NCBI GenBank assembly: GCA_947462335.1
Contig: OX381709.1
Coordinates: forward strand, 69,866,609-69,930,608
Origin: Harmothoe impar
Taxonomy: Eukaryota > Annelida > Polychaeta > Phyllodocida > Polynoidae
Direction: 5' to 3'
Length of the DNA stretch: 64,000 nt
Positions 37,847-49,400 of the stretch are shown here, piece after piece. The position numbers and the translations under genes are program-made. The stretch's first letter is position 1, and each line of letters opens with the position of its first letter. Under the pieces are notes generated by a model, which had not been told where the DNA came from, searched no databases, and worked only from the letters and a program-made list of their open reading frames with translations.

Positions 37847-40723
37847 CTATGGTATTACTTCATTTAAAGGTGGTATTGGGATTTGGAGCCAAAGGTTGGT
37901 TTTGAGGTCAGATTTGAATAGATCCTTTGTTGCTATGGTTCTAATATCTACATCCAGATCGTTCCATATTACTGCTAAACTATGTTCCAGACTTCTTTGA
38001 TAGAGGGTCAAATGGGGGAAGTTTATCTTAAGCATGGGGCCATCCCAAAGTCTCGTCCTCAGCCTTCTATGGTCAATATACTTGTCGTCTCTCGATCTTA
38101 GGTATGCGGCCATTTTCTGATGGGATAACCTTCTGTCCCTTAAAAGGTTAAGGTTTGCTTTCTTATGTATTGCGGTTGTACTCGTCATATAGGGCAATTT
38201 CAGGGCAACTTTAATACACCGATTTTGGCATCTTTGGAGTTTTTTCAACGCAGTTGAGCCCATAGTGGCGTACAGAATGTCACCATATTCTACGACCGGT
38301 AGGATGTATGCTTTGTATATTGTGATCATGGTATTACCATCTAAGTACCTAGATATTTTACATAGAATATATGCCCTATAGTTCACATTTCTTATTTGGC
38401 TTGCCATGAATTTCTCGTATGATAAGTGAGGGTCCAAAATCACGCCAAGATATGTATATGTCGGTACTTTATGCAGTCTTACTCCATTTAGCCTTAAGTT
38501 AACTGACACTTGCTTATGCTTGAAGACCATGTATTTTGTTTTACCAACATTCACTGTGAGTTTGTTCTCTGTACACCATGTTGCAAATCGATCCAAGTCA
38601 GCCTGTAATATGGCTGTTACATTTCTGTAGTTACTGCCTGATGCGTACAATGCCGTGTCGTCTGCATATAGTGAAATGGAGCTATTTAGACAACAATTTT
38701 CTACGTCGTTGATATAAGTCAAAAACAGTAGGGGTCCTAGTATGGAACCTTGAGGTACCCCGTACAAAACACCAGCTTGCTCAGAGTGAACACCATTTAC
38801 CAATAAACGTTGTTTCCTATTTGTTAAGTAATTTCTAATCCAAGCCAAAAGTCTATTTTTTATTCCATATTTGTGTAATTTAGCCAGAAGTATGTTGTGA
38901 TCTACAGTATCGAATGCCTTTTTGAAGTCTATAAATACAGCTATTGTACAATTGACCTGATTTCTTTCCCTGAGAATGTCATCCGTTAAGTCCCCTATAA
39001 TTTTGACAGTTGAGAAGCCTTTCCTGTAACCCCCCTGTTTGCCTGATAATATATTATTGTCTTCATAAAATTCTGTAATTCTTGTATGCACAATTCTTTC
39101 TAACATTTTACCTGGCAAGGGTAACAAGGAAATGGGCCTATAATTTGCAACCTCTTGTAAATTTCCCTGCTTTGGTATTGGTATTACCGTGGCACATTTC
39201 CATTTGTCAGGTACTATGCCCGTCTGGAGTGATTTGTTAAAAAGATATACTATTTTGGGGAGGACCAACCTGAAAGAGTCTACTAGACATTTCGTGCTTA
39301 GTCCATCAATTGCACTTGACTTACTTAACTTAACATTGTCCAATATTTTCAAGACCTCATCACAATCAGTGTTTATCTCATCAAGGAGACTAACTTCATT
39401 GGTTTCACCCCAAAAGGACCATGGTGCATCAAAGTCTTCCGCCAATTTGCTGCCAACTTCGGCAAAGTATTTGTTCATGAAGTTTGGGATATCATCAACC
39501 ACATTTCCATCATTGTCTTTCAATTCTACAGAATTGCTGCCTTTGCTGTTACCTGGTAGTAATTTGTTAATTTCATGCCAAAATTTCTTTGAGTCACCAT
39601 CGGCCTCCCGGATTTTGGTTTGTACATAATCCCTTTTAGCTGTTCTGCACAGTTTGGTTATCTTATTACACTCTATATTTGCCAAATGTTTCCAATTGTC
39701 ACGTCTTAGCCTTCTAAGTCTTGTACAAATTCTGTCTTTATTTTTAATCTCGGCTATCAATCCTTTTGTCATCCAAGGTTCTTCTATTTCCTTTACTCTA
39801 TATTCTCTATAAGGGCACATTTCATCCATAAATTTCAAAATGTTTTCATGTATATATGTCCAGCATTCTTCCACATTATATCGTACATCAAAATCTGACC
39901 AGTCTAAAGCATCCAACTTAACTCCTAGGGACTCTTTGTTATAATGCTTCAAACATCTTGCCGTGATTGTTTTCTTTACTTTGTGTGTCACTCTATCGTT
40001 TCGTGTTGCACATACTACGTTATGATCACTTAGGCTTATCTGGGAGTTTACAACTTCAAAATCACAGTCTTCATTTGTATATATAACATCCAACAATGCT
40101 AGGTTATCACTGAGTCTCGTTGGCTCTTTGACTAAATTCCTTAGACCATATCCCTTTAAACCTGCCTCAATAGTTTGCATATCAGGGTCTTGTTTATCGA
40201 GCATATTGACATTTATATCTCCGGTAATATACAAATTACATCTATGTCTATGTCTAATATTACCAATTATAAATTTCAACTCGTCCCAAAAACCTTGGAA
40301 ACTACCTTCAGGAGGGCGGTATACATTAATCAAAATCATTTTCTTTTTATGTGGCACGTCTATTTGTAGTACTTGTACTTCTATATCAGCAGTGGATTTA
40401 TTCAAGTGAAAATACTCAAACTCAGATACATGAATAAATTTTCTAACATATACAGCCAGGCCTCCTCCTATCTTAGGCAATTCTTTGTCGCTGGCTCTAT
40501 GACCCCAAAGCCTATCATTTCTATATACATTATGGTTTAACAAGGTAAAATTTACGTTGGCATCTCTGGCATCAAGCCAAGTTTCAGATAAGGTAATTAT
40601 GTCCGTGTTTGCGGCTGTCAACAATACATTAAAATCGTCGAACCTGTTTTTAATACTTCTGCAGTTTAAATGTAAAATGTTTTCCCATCTCTCATTGCCC
40701 GTTACACCCCCTAGTTCATCCAT
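37847..40723 (-). CDS. LINE endonuclease/reverse transcriptase (copy C), intact
   Basis: 958 residues from ATG 40721-40723. Endonuclease: LHLNCRSI at 17-24, LSETWLDA near 45-52, GDINVN, LLDVIYTN and LSDHNVV motifs. Reverse transcriptase: a NYRPISLLPLPGKMLER block, FIDFKKAFDTVDH, YGVPQGSILGP, and YADD at 686-689, then YLGVILDPHLSY and a conserved C-terminal region with YRAYILCKISRYL and the YILPVVEYGDIL block. All catalytic motifs are present and no frame break is visible, so the protein could be active. Closer to copy B than to copy A by eye. The ORF lies 690 bp downstream of the SGNH-like ORF, so it is translated either from a separate mRNA or by an unusual mechanism. Confidence 0.96.
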   Translation of the reverse strand: MDELGGVTGNERWENILHLNCRSIKNRFDDFNVLLTAANTDIITLSETWLDARDANVNFTLLNHNVYRNDRLWGHRASDKELPKIGGGLAVYVRKFIHVSEFEYFHLNKSTADIEVQVLQIDVPHKKKMILINVYRPPEGSFQGFWDELKFIIGNIRHRHRCNLYITGDINVNMLDKQDPDMQTIEAGLKGYGLRNLVKEPTRLSDNLALLDVIYTNEDCDFEVVNSQISLSDHNVVCATRNDRVTHKVKKTITARCLKHYNKESLGVKLDALDWSDFDVRYNVEECWTYIHENILKFMDEMCPYREYRVKEIEEPWMTKGLIAEIKNKDRICTRLRRLRRDNWKHLANIECNKITKLCRTAKRDYVQTKIREADGDSKKFWHEINKLLPGNSKGSNSVELKDNDGNVVDDIPNFMNKYFAEVGSKLAEDFDAPWSFWGETNEVSLLDEINTDCDEVLKILDNVKLSKSSAIDGLSTKCLVDSFRLVLPKIVYLFNKSLQTGIVPDKWKCATVIPIPKQGNLQEVANYRPISLLPLPGKMLERIVHTRITEFYEDNNILSGKQGGYRKGFSTVKIIGDLTDDILRERNQVNCTIAVFIDFKKAFDTVDHNILLAKLHKYGIKNRLLAWIRNYLTNRKQRLLVNGVHSEQAGVLYGVPQGSILGPLLFLTYINDVENCCLNSSISLYADDTALYASGSNYRNVTAILQADLDRFATWCTENKLTVNVGKTKYMVFKHKQVSVNLRLNGVRLHKVPTYTYLGVILDPHLSYEKFMASQIRNVNYRAYILCKISRYLDGNTMITIYKAYILPVVEYGDILYATMGSTALKKLQRCQNRCIKVALKLPYMTSTTAIHKKANLNLLRDRRLSHQKMAAYLRSRDDKYIDHRRLRTRLWDGPMLKINFPHLTLYQRSLEHSLAVIWNDLDVDIRTIATKDLFKSDLKTNLWLQIPIPPLNEVIP

Positions 40724-41412
40724 TTATATATAGCACATACCTCCTCCCCCTACCAGCACTCGACATTTTAAACAACCCACTCTCAAATGGACTTTCATTT
40801 TTACTAACAGGGGTATAGGCCACTTCAGCCACCCCTGGTATCATATATGTGCAAAAATAAAAACATGTTAATATAAACTTAAAAACTAGTTTGCTTTTTG
40901 TTGGCATGTTGTTGGGGGCTATGTAAATGAATAGCTCCCTTTCATTTGTACCAAAAATCCTGCAGATTTCAACAATTACATGGTTATACCTTTGTCATGT
41001 AAAAATAAAGAAAAGAACAAAATCATCGTATACATTGGCTCATAGTTTGAGCAAGAAAATATATACCGGTAGTGGTAAAGGTTGACAACGGTCTCTGTGT
41101 TTGTGATTACCGGTAGTGTACACAATATGACTCAACAACAACTTTAAGTAGCTTTGGGCTTGTAAACATGTATTTTGTGTCTACTTACAGTTTGGAGACT
41201 TGGCTTGGACACATGAGGATTTTTTGGAGGGGGGGGGGGTGTTTTTTGTCATCATGACCACAACAACATAACTCAACACTTAACTACAATTGTGTTCACG
41301 ACTAGGCTATTAAATGTCTATTTGGAAGCCACTATCAGAACTCACGATTATAAAGAATCTTTTGAGCTGTGAAGGTGGCTTCCCGGGACCACTGTTTTTA
41401 AATCAAGTGTTC
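40724..41412 (-). other. LINE C spacer between EN/RT and SGNH-like ORF
   Basis: About 690 bp without a gene. It contains a G11 run near 41230-41240. Position corresponds to the spacers in copies A and B. Confidence 0.6.
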
Positions 41413-42156
41413 TTATAGCAGGATGTTCACTGCAGACAATTTATGAGTTGGCAAGGCCGGGGACGTGTGACGTGAAATGTCCAGTTCCACTTGATATTGC
41501 AAGTCATATTTTCGGATCATGAATTTCATGTGATTTGACAGGATTTTTGCCCACCCTTTGAGGAGGGTCTCAGAGGGATGGAGTCCATCGTCCAAGAGTT
41601 CATACTTGTCCTTCCTGCCATCTCGTGGTGTATAGGTGTGTACTGGCCTTGAAATACGAGGGCCTGTTGTGTCCAAAAATCTGTTTAAATGGTAGATTCT
41701 GTTATTCAGATCCCATATGCCTTTGTCCATGATTTCCTGTCGTTCAGGGGTGGCATTTGTGACCGTCCTGGCTAGTTCCGTTCCTACTAGTGAACAAACT
41801 GCGATTTTGGCCATGGGGTGTCTGGACTTTAATTAAGATACCTCAGTGTCAAACAACCCTCCCATTTTGTCTACAAACTGCTCTGTAGATGTCCAGTCAA
41901 ATCTGAAGGTCCTTGGCATACCCGGGTAGTATTGTGGTACGGTAGTGTCATTAATCCCACCCATGATATAAATTATATCATTAGGCCTATTGTCAAGATA
42001 AAGCTTGGCAGAATTACAGATCTGGGTGAGTTTGGCTCCACTCTCGTGTGATATTACACAGCGAAGACCTGTGTCATTGGCTTTGTCCAGATGTGTTTTC
42101 AGCTTTTTACCACGACTGTCAGAAAAAATTGCCACTTTTACGCCCCTGTAACTCAT
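41413..42156 (-). pseudogene. LINE C SGNH hydrolase-like ORF with one in-frame stop
   Basis: ATG at 42154-42156 (MSYRGVKVA). Open to TAA at 41833-41835, then open again in the same frame to 41413, about 247 codons in all: a single nonsense change rather than a frameshift. SGNH blocks: SDSRG (nucleophile Ser, block I) about residue 13, GGINDTT (block III Asn) about 66, and DGLHPSETLLKGW (catalytic Asp and His) in the second half. All catalytic residues survive here, unlike copies A and B. SGNH/GDSL esterases cleave ester bonds; esterase domains are known in CR1-like elements, usually inside ORF1. Here the hydrolase is its own ORF, 67 bp after ORF1. Whether the TAA is read through cannot be told. 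Confidence 0.8.
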
Positions 42157-42223
42157 TATTAAGAATGAAATAGGGATTGTGTGATTCAAATGTATACACC
42201 ACTGGTTCTCTTGTAGTTAGGTC

Positions 42224-43756
42224 TCAACCCTCTCCGTCTTCCTCGCCACCATTCAGGTCGCCTCCAGTTCCCGGGCCGGCAACAGGTATTACGTCGTCGG
42301 GAGGTGTCGATTTGACAGATGTGACAGATTTATCAGACTTTACTGAACTTGCATCCGAGTCAGTTCCTTCGTCTTCTTCTAGAATTCTGTTTCTAACACG
42401 AGCTAGGATCTGTCCAAGTAGATTCGTGCCGGTGATTGTCCCCTGTGAAATGGGTGTTTTCGTATTCAGAGTTAGCCCGCATCCCCAGCGCGCATGTTTC
42501 GTACATTCGTAATAATGCCCGTCCAAATTTTTGAGCACTTTTCGGCACCTTCGGTCTTCAAATTTCTCGTTTACTATTTCCTCCATAATTTCTTCATCTT
42601 GTTCTGCCCAATCTGGTGTTGGATCAACTGAGTCCCCTTTGAACTTAGTTTCGTACGGATCGGTCATCAGGCTGATTTCATCGGCCAAATCTTGGCGGCC
42701 ACAAATGGCGGCTTTTTGTGCTTGGAAGGCGGCTTCAGCGTTTGCGAACATGACCCCTTTATAGAATATATCTACGGGATGAAAGTTAGATAGGACAGAG
42801 TGGGGGCCCTGAAAACCCCAGCCATCTTGTACTTGTACCGTTTTTGCGTCAGATAAACGACTGCCCTCGGGGAGATTCTTTAGCTCGTGGTACGGGAATT
42901 TCTTTCCGCGAAGTTGTAGTTTTAAACCACGCTGCCGGACATTTTGCTCACCGTTAGCTCTGATGTGCATAACCAAAGACCTGATATCACGACTTTTTCG
43001 CTGGTCCTGGGGGGACAAGTCATCATTTACAGAAATTCCAGACCATTTGGGTAGCCCTCGCAGGTTAGAGATTTTCCGAAAGAAATTGACTTTTTGAGTG
43101 AAAGTTTCAAACTTGACCAACACCGGGCGGGCGCGTTCCCTGTCACCCTGTCTAGGCCGAGCCGTTTTTTGCCCCATCCTAAAACAAGTATCTATGTCGC
43201 TCGATGAGAAATCCAATCCCATGTCTTCAAACAGAGAATCAATAGTGTCTTCTGGTTCTATCTCGCCCTCCTCAGACATCTTCTCAATCACAATGTTCTT
43301 TTTCCTCCTTTCCTGGTCTAAGTCTTGGAGTTTATTTTCCATCATTAATAATTGGGATTCTTGGCGTGCCGCCAGGCCTGCCATGCGGTTCAGTTTGGTG
43401 TCAAGCGCCGACTGTGAGTCAGCCATCGAATCTAGCCTTCTGTTTAAAGCGTCAATTTTCAATGACATGTCATCTTTCAACTCTACTTTGACATTGGCTA
43501 CACTGGTATCAATGTTGTCCAAACGTTTAATAATGTTCGCTTGGTTGTCCAAGACAGATTTTATCTTGTCTTCCTTTTTCTCGCCCTTTTTTGGCCTGGG
43601 GGTTTTGGGGTCACCAGCCATGTTGACAGGAGGTGTGACAGTACTGACAGCTGAATTTTGGGCGATAATAGGGGTTTTACGTGGAACACGCTGCGGTAGG
43701 GGTGCTTGATTCCTGACTTTGGCTGATCGCGTCCTATTTTCATTCAATAATGACAT
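42224..43756 (-). CDS. LINE C ORF1: coiled coil, RRM-like domain, NADAR domain
   Basis: 510 residues from ATG 43754-43756, intact. Residues 1-60 basic and Pro-rich; 60-150 heptad-rich coiled coil (trimerisation in other ORF1 proteins); 152-300 RRM/CTD-like block opening with KKNIVIEKM and containing ARPVLVKF and FFRKISNLRG, as in LINE RNA-binding ORF1s. Residues 314-460 match the NADAR (YbiA-type) fold: FQGPHSVLSNF (316-325), a NAEAAFQAQKA block (339-349), EIMEEIVNEKF (389-399), WGCGLTL and GTNLLGQILARVRN (443-456). The tail is acidic/Ser-rich. NADAR enzymes are known to cleave N-glycosidic bonds, including removal of ADP-ribose from guanine in DNA and breakdown of riboflavin intermediates. 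In a LINE RNP it could protect nucleic acid from ADP-ribosylation or bind an NAD-derived ligand; this is inference. Diverged homologous domain in copy B. Confidence 0.85.
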   Translation of the reverse strand: MSLLNENRTRSAKVRNQAPLPQRVPRKTPIIAQNSAVSTVTPPVNMAGDPKTPRPKKGEKKEDKIKSVLDNQANIIKRLDNIDTSVANVKVELKDDMSLKIDALNRRLDSMADSQSALDTKLNRMAGLAARQESQLLMMENKLQDLDQERRKKNIVIEKMSEEGEIEPEDTIDSLFEDMGLDFSSSDIDTCFRMGQKTARPRQGDRERARPVLVKFETFTQKVNFFRKISNLRGLPKWSGISVNDDLSPQDQRKSRDIRSLVMHIRANGEQNVRQRGLKLQLRGKKFPYHELKNLPEGSRLSDAKTVQVQDGWGFQGPHSVLSNFHPVDIFYKGVMFANAEAAFQAQKAAICGRQDLADEISLMTDPYETKFKGDSVDPTPDWAEQDEEIMEEIVNEKFEDRRCRKVLKNLDGHYYECTKHARWGCGLTLNTKTPISQGTITGTNLLGQILARVRNRILEEDEGTDSDASSVKSDKSVTSVKSTPPDDVIPVAGPGTGGDLNGGEEDGEG

Positions 43757-43950
43757 ATTATGAACTAAAACTGTTTAAGTGTAGTCTCACCATGTTCCTG
43801 GATAGTCCTCTCAAGACTTGCATAAAAACTGCGACGAAATATGCGGTAATTCCAAGAATATGCAGGAGCAGGTATAAAAAGACGTCAAGCAGCGGTGACG
43901 GCCATCACTCACGTAATTTACTTAAAATAACCGGACAGAATGTTACATAA

Positions 43951-45749
43951 TATTATTTCTAAAAAACGTAGTACAGGTAGATTTGTATTTCATTTTTATC
44001 TTAAAATAATTCAAAATGTAAAGGAGCAGTACTTTACTACCCCTACTGACATGGAGCATGGGCATTTGTAGCTACGGAAAAGGTGATATGAGTGAGGTTT
44101 GAAGCATAGACCTTCAGCTTGCATGATCAATGCCCCTGACAGTTTGGCTACGGAACCCTATACATTTAGCACTGCTATGTCTGCCTTTAATGAGCTATGT
44201 AGGGTTTGCTAAATGTAATTAATATCCTTTGTTTTGATTTTGGTATGGCACAATTCATAATGAAAAACAACTTCCTACCTGATGTGTCATCGTGGCTGTA
44301 TACAAAAGAAGTACTGGGCCCTGACCTTGTTTCTGAGATAATCTATTCAAAAAGATTGTGCAGCATGTAGGAGGATTATTATGGTGTTTTGTTAAATCTA
44401 CTTACTAAATGCATGCGAAAGGGAATTAAGTACATATTTTTAATACTTACTCAAAACATAATTCATTTCTTAAGTAATTATGCTATTTAAAATGAAAAGG
44501 GATTATGGCATGCATCATGTTCATAGTGTGTGCTGAACATCTGAGTACGTGGCTAGGTGTAAGGTAGATTCACCACGTTCGGACGCTCGTTGGTAGTGCA
44601 AACGTGACCCTTTTTCTCTGACCTACAGCTATGTTAATATGCCACATAGAATTATTTTGTAAGATTATATATAGAGAGAGAAGTGTTGAAACATCATAGC
44701 CAGCCAATAATCTGCACATTTACCTAGGATATTAGGTGGAATATACCTTATCAAATTGAGGAAATTAACCTGATGTCGGACACTTTGGTTTTCTTCATTT
44801 TTATATAAGTGATGATAACTGATATCTTCAACTGGTATCTAAAAGATATTAAACATATTTACATCTGAAGTATGGTTTTAATCACATTGAATCTGCCCCA
44901 TACAGAAGAACCATACATTGTTCGCTTATACTGAAATGGATTCATATATTCTGGTCAATGGCATTTCAGCATGCCTTTCGAGATATATGATTTAATCATT
45001 TTTACTGGAACATATAGCATTACATCTTCTATATTTGTAGCAATGAGAAAGACCCAGTGCCCAGGTCTGTCCGGGTCATGGTGCAATTAAGTGACATATT
45101 TAGAAGATCTTAAAAAAGAACTTCCTGGCAATGATTTTTAACAGTTTTCATAGTATAAACTTAAAAAAATATTCATCTTATTGGCTAGGTCATTTGACAT
45201 TTCCGGTAAATTTAAGATTCCTTATATTTCATGGCAAGCTCCAAACGACCTTTCCGGGATATTTTCCGGTTATTTTGGTACACTTAAATATACTCAAATA
45301 GGAATTTTAATGCAGTGGTGACCATTAAAAATACTACGTTTTGTTTAAGATGACTACATCATTTCCGTTCTTGATATAGGAGAAAACTGGGCCATAATTG
45401 GAGCAAGATTACCTGTTTCATTGCTTCCTGATTAAATATAATGGACAATTTAAGAGAAAAAGATTTATTTTTCTCGTATCTACATTTGTGTAAAAGGGGG
45501 GCAGAAGGACACCCGGTTATCAAGAGCGGGATATCTAATAATATATGGGAAAAATACAAAATTGTCTAGAATTGAACTACACTACTTTGTTTCTAAAGAA
45601 GATTATCACTTCAGGAGGAATGAAGACGACATTTGAAAAGTGGAAGAAACTGTGTAGAGAATAAAGTAAAGTACTCAATGAGAGAAGTACCAGTTTGCCT
45701 ACAGCTATAGATACTCAGTGCTCTCCTTCTATTTGTAGTAACTGCAGGG
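43951..45749. other. Spacer right of LINE C
   Basis: AT-rich, no supported gene. A CTACGGAA/CATTTAG...CTAAATGTA-like inverted motif lies near 44070-44220. GGAAATTTAAG-type motifs near 45200-45270 resemble ones at 37010-37090. Nothing else I can name. Confidence 0.5.
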
Positions 45750-46008
45750 TAAGGCCAAAAAAAAGAAAAAAAAAGGTTTGTTTCAGGTAACAGCGGCAGA
45801 AAATGTAGGGTCGGTAGGTCGGATTTTTTTTTTTTACTTTTTTTTGAACATGAAAAGACCAGCTGGCCGGTCCGAAGACCCGAAAATTGACCAAAAAAGG
45901 GTAAAAATACAGATTTTTTTGTCAAAATTGCGTAAAAAACGTAGGGTCGGCCCTGTTTTGATAGGGTCGGTCGGGTTACCTGAAACAAACCTCTTTTTTT
46001 TGGCCTAA
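45750..46008. mobile_element. MITE with GGCCAAAAAAAAG inverted ends
   Basis: Left end TAAGGCCAAAAAAAAGAAAA followed by GGTTTGTTTCAGGTAAC; the right end is its complement (GTTACCTGAAACAAACCTC then T8 and GGCC). About 259 bp, with internal GTAGGGTCGG motifs on both sides. Non-coding; the ORFs predicted on both strands are repeat-derived. TA or TAA duplication possible. Confidence 0.85.
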
Positions 46009-46019
46009 GTTATCAAGGT

Positions 46020-46400
46020 TTGAATAAATCACTTGGTAACATGATGCATGAATGCAGCACTGACCGTGGTGCTGCATTCATGCATTTTACCAACCCTAAG
46101 TAAAGGACTGACACGAGAGGTCAGCATGATCCAGTTTATAACTCGCTGGCACTTCATGGGTGCATTATGATGACAAAACGAATATAACACCTTATGGTAT
46201 GAAGCCACCCTTAAAGTGTTAATGGTCTACAAGTCAGGCTCTTCATCTGATCTCTGCTCCGTTAATGGCTCAGCCCATCTGGCTCACCGGGTGGCAACAT
46301 GGCACCAGCTGAGACCATGCAGAGAATATTAGAGTTAGCCTGAATACTGTTTATTGTCAAACAAGTTGGCTTCATGTTGTGGTGCATCATCATGGACAAC
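46020..46400 (+). repeat. Interspersed repeat family A, copy 2
   Basis: Second copy of 5966-6400 in the same orientation. It begins with a palindromic ATGATGCATGAATGCAGCAC / GTGCTGCATTCATGCAT motif at about 46042-46085, which seems to be one edge of the family. Confidence 0.75.
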
Positions 46401-49400
46401 TTAGGTATGAAGACTTCTTAAAAGAGAGATTGTGCAAATGGTGTAATACGAACCAGAGTGATGAGCAAATGTACATGCCGAGGGGAATTGTGTATTTATA
46501 TATTCTTACCGTTTACAATGTCTGTAAAATAACATTTTGACTGCCTTTTCATGGTGTAACGTGAGATTGCATAGAGATGACTGTATCTTATATATTAAAT
46601 CCTAACCTTATATCTAGCAGCTCCACAGCTCATAATAACGTAAGTATATTCGCCACACGAGAGCCTGGGGTGTAAACACAGGGTCTTTATGTGAGTATGG
46701 TGTAGGTAAACAGGAGTTGGGGAGTCAGACAAGCTGATTGCTTCCTGCCAGTAGCCGACACAATGGCCGTATCCCAATTACACTACACTGATACCCTGCT
46801 CTAGCCACACAACATATTTGTAAACACTTTAAGGGTGGCATGGGGCCTCTAAGCTACATTTGTCTATTAATGCACCAACCAGCTAACTATTTGTAATGTT
46901 GTTGTTTTTTTCTTTGTGGAGAGGCACTCATCCCCCAGTTGTGTGTTCCCCGCACCCCTGCCTCGATACTTAATTATTTCTTGGTAGGCTTTTGATAGCT
47001 TATCGACCAAAGAGTATAGTATAAAATCAGATCCATCGTCGTCAATCCGTGTACCACAATATCATAAACATCACCCAATGTCACCGTTTTTCTAAATTGA
47101 GAACTCTATCAGAGATGTTTTTGATGTTTATAACATCAATTATACTGTCAATACTGACTAACTGATTTTAATTGCCAATCTTTAACACTCTATCACATAT
47201 TCTAGCTAACACACAATACAAGGTGACTCAACATGACAAGACAAGACATACAGCGTGTCAATAAACCTTTTCTTTTATTTGAAAATCTTTATTCTGGACA
47301 ATAGCCTGTTTTATGAGTATCCAGACCATTGAGTAAGACAATGGCTAGAGCTAACAAGAGTACAGGCCTAGATTCTGGACACACTTTAGTAACTGGCAAA
47401 CACTAACCTGGATACCTCCATCCTGGTGGTGTCACATGGTACAGATGAAGTCACTTTCAGTCTAGCAACAGGGTTGCCCACCTCCTGCAACGTCTGCCGG
47501 TCCCCTCGGACGACACATAGCTACTTTCATTTCACTCATATGATCTGTTTTCTTTAATTCCAGACATGCATAGAATATATTCTTCAATTTAGTGTCAGAA
47601 AAAGTAATCACTTCAAGTGAAAGTATACATGTACAAAGTCCTATGCATACACTGAGAAGAGAAGTGTGCCAGTTTGCCTCTTTTCTAAGAGTCAGCATGG
47701 AGAGGTGATTTGGATATGTATCGTGATCTCTTTGAGAAATGTCTGAAGTAAGATGGAAACGTGTGGACAGCTTTTCCTGAGATAACTCAAAACTGATTTT
47801 CTCGAGTCAAGGTGACACTCCTCATTTTTCTCCGTGTACACGTTGGAGCTGATGTTATAACACCGGATCCTTATATGCTCCTCCAAACCATTTGCATAAA
47901 AGTAAGCCCCATCCTCTGGCATATGTCAATGCCACAATCTGACAGGCCTTCTGTGACAGGACTTATATCATATTGGAGAAAGAGAACCAGATATGTTAAT
48001 CCCCTTGTCAGTACTACGTTAACGCCTTGAGCGTATGGTATGCTTGTTTTTACCATTGCTGTCATGCTCACCTGTCATCCCTGCTATGTCCAAGAGCCAG
48101 AACAAGCGGATAATCGTTTTTTTCGGCATGCTGACTTACAGTAACATCTTTCGATATTATGCTCCCTGCAGCCTGGGTAAGTCACTCACCAGTGCTTCAT
48201 TGATGCATCATATTGAGCCTTCACGAGTGTATCAGCCACGTAAGGTTGGCATGATACATTCAGGCAGCACGGGCTGTGTGCATGCACCATAACGCCAAAG
48301 GGGGTGATATATTAAAGCACTATGCCATTCTTAAATGTTTAACTCCAATTGTTGGACATATGTTGTGTTCCAGTGAAGTCAGGTACGGTGTCAGCACATT
48401 AGTGTTTGCACAGGTAACAACATGCAGGTAGGTTAGCATGTGGGCCACGTCACTTACTGCAGCTTGTCCATTAGCCGCCATGAATTGTGCATTAATTCGT
48501 TAAGGTAAATAAACTCAGAGGGTCTGCATGATGCACGCATGTATCCTTGGAGAGTAAATGGGGCGTATAACCCTGAAGGCCCGTCATGTTGCATGATAAC
48601 ACCTAATATTCTGCATTAAACCACCATGCGGTTCACAAAGGGTTAATGCACACATGTCTAGTTGATCAGGTTGGTAGCCGACCTTAGACTGGCTACCATC
48701 CCCGTCTATGGCAAAGAGGGGAGGAGTAGGGGAGTGAGTAGACTGTCTCTACTACAGAGACAGGTAGAGACAGGCTTGGAGCAAGTCTAACCCGACCTCA
48801 GCCAACGTCTGTGACCCTGCCTGGAGCAGACAGGGCCATTAAAGCTGGTCAAGGTACATTCTGTGCCAGACTTCTCTTGGAGGTTACACCCAACGAGGTT
48901 CCATAGAGGGGAAGAATAGCATGGGGCCCATCCACCGCCCACACAGAGTAAGAGTTCTCCTGTTGGGGGTTTGTGCTACACCTAAAAAAGACAAGAGCCT
49001 ACTTAACTGGAGTCCCTCTATTTTCTATTGTTTATTAAAATACAATAATATTGTTTTACATGCTTATTTGTTTGTCAGTCAGAGAGTTAGCAGTATGCTG
49101 AAAATCTAAATCGAGAGCTACCTCTGGCAGATTTAGTTAAAATCGGTTTAAAAACCCCAGCAATTATATGAACATGACATCACGTGATGTTTATTCGCAG
49201 GGATCCTGTGAGTCTACCCCCTGTATCTATTGCACGGTGCTCACGATGCCCGTAGACAAAGTTGTTATTTCCTTAAGTATAAAAGGGTTGGCTCCAGGCA
49301 ACTCCGCCACTGTTAACCATTTTAGGGTGGCATAGGGCTTTGGTGCATTTTACCCTTTATCGTCATTAGCAAGTACTGTATTCGAGCATCATGTCGACCA

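Larger units (their letters stand above)
37389..43950 (-). mobile_element. LINE copy C, minus strand, nearly intact
   Basis: Reading right to left: ORF1 with NADAR (43756-42224), SGNH-like ORF (42156-41413), spacer, EN/RT (40723-37847), 3' UTR with AATAAA (complement at 37417-37422), and a tail of AAACTC/AACTCA-type repeats at about 37389-37410. This is the best reference copy in the window; the only obvious lesion is one in-frame stop in the SGNH-like ORF. The 5' limit near 43950 is approximate and no target duplication was identified. Confidence 0.92.
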
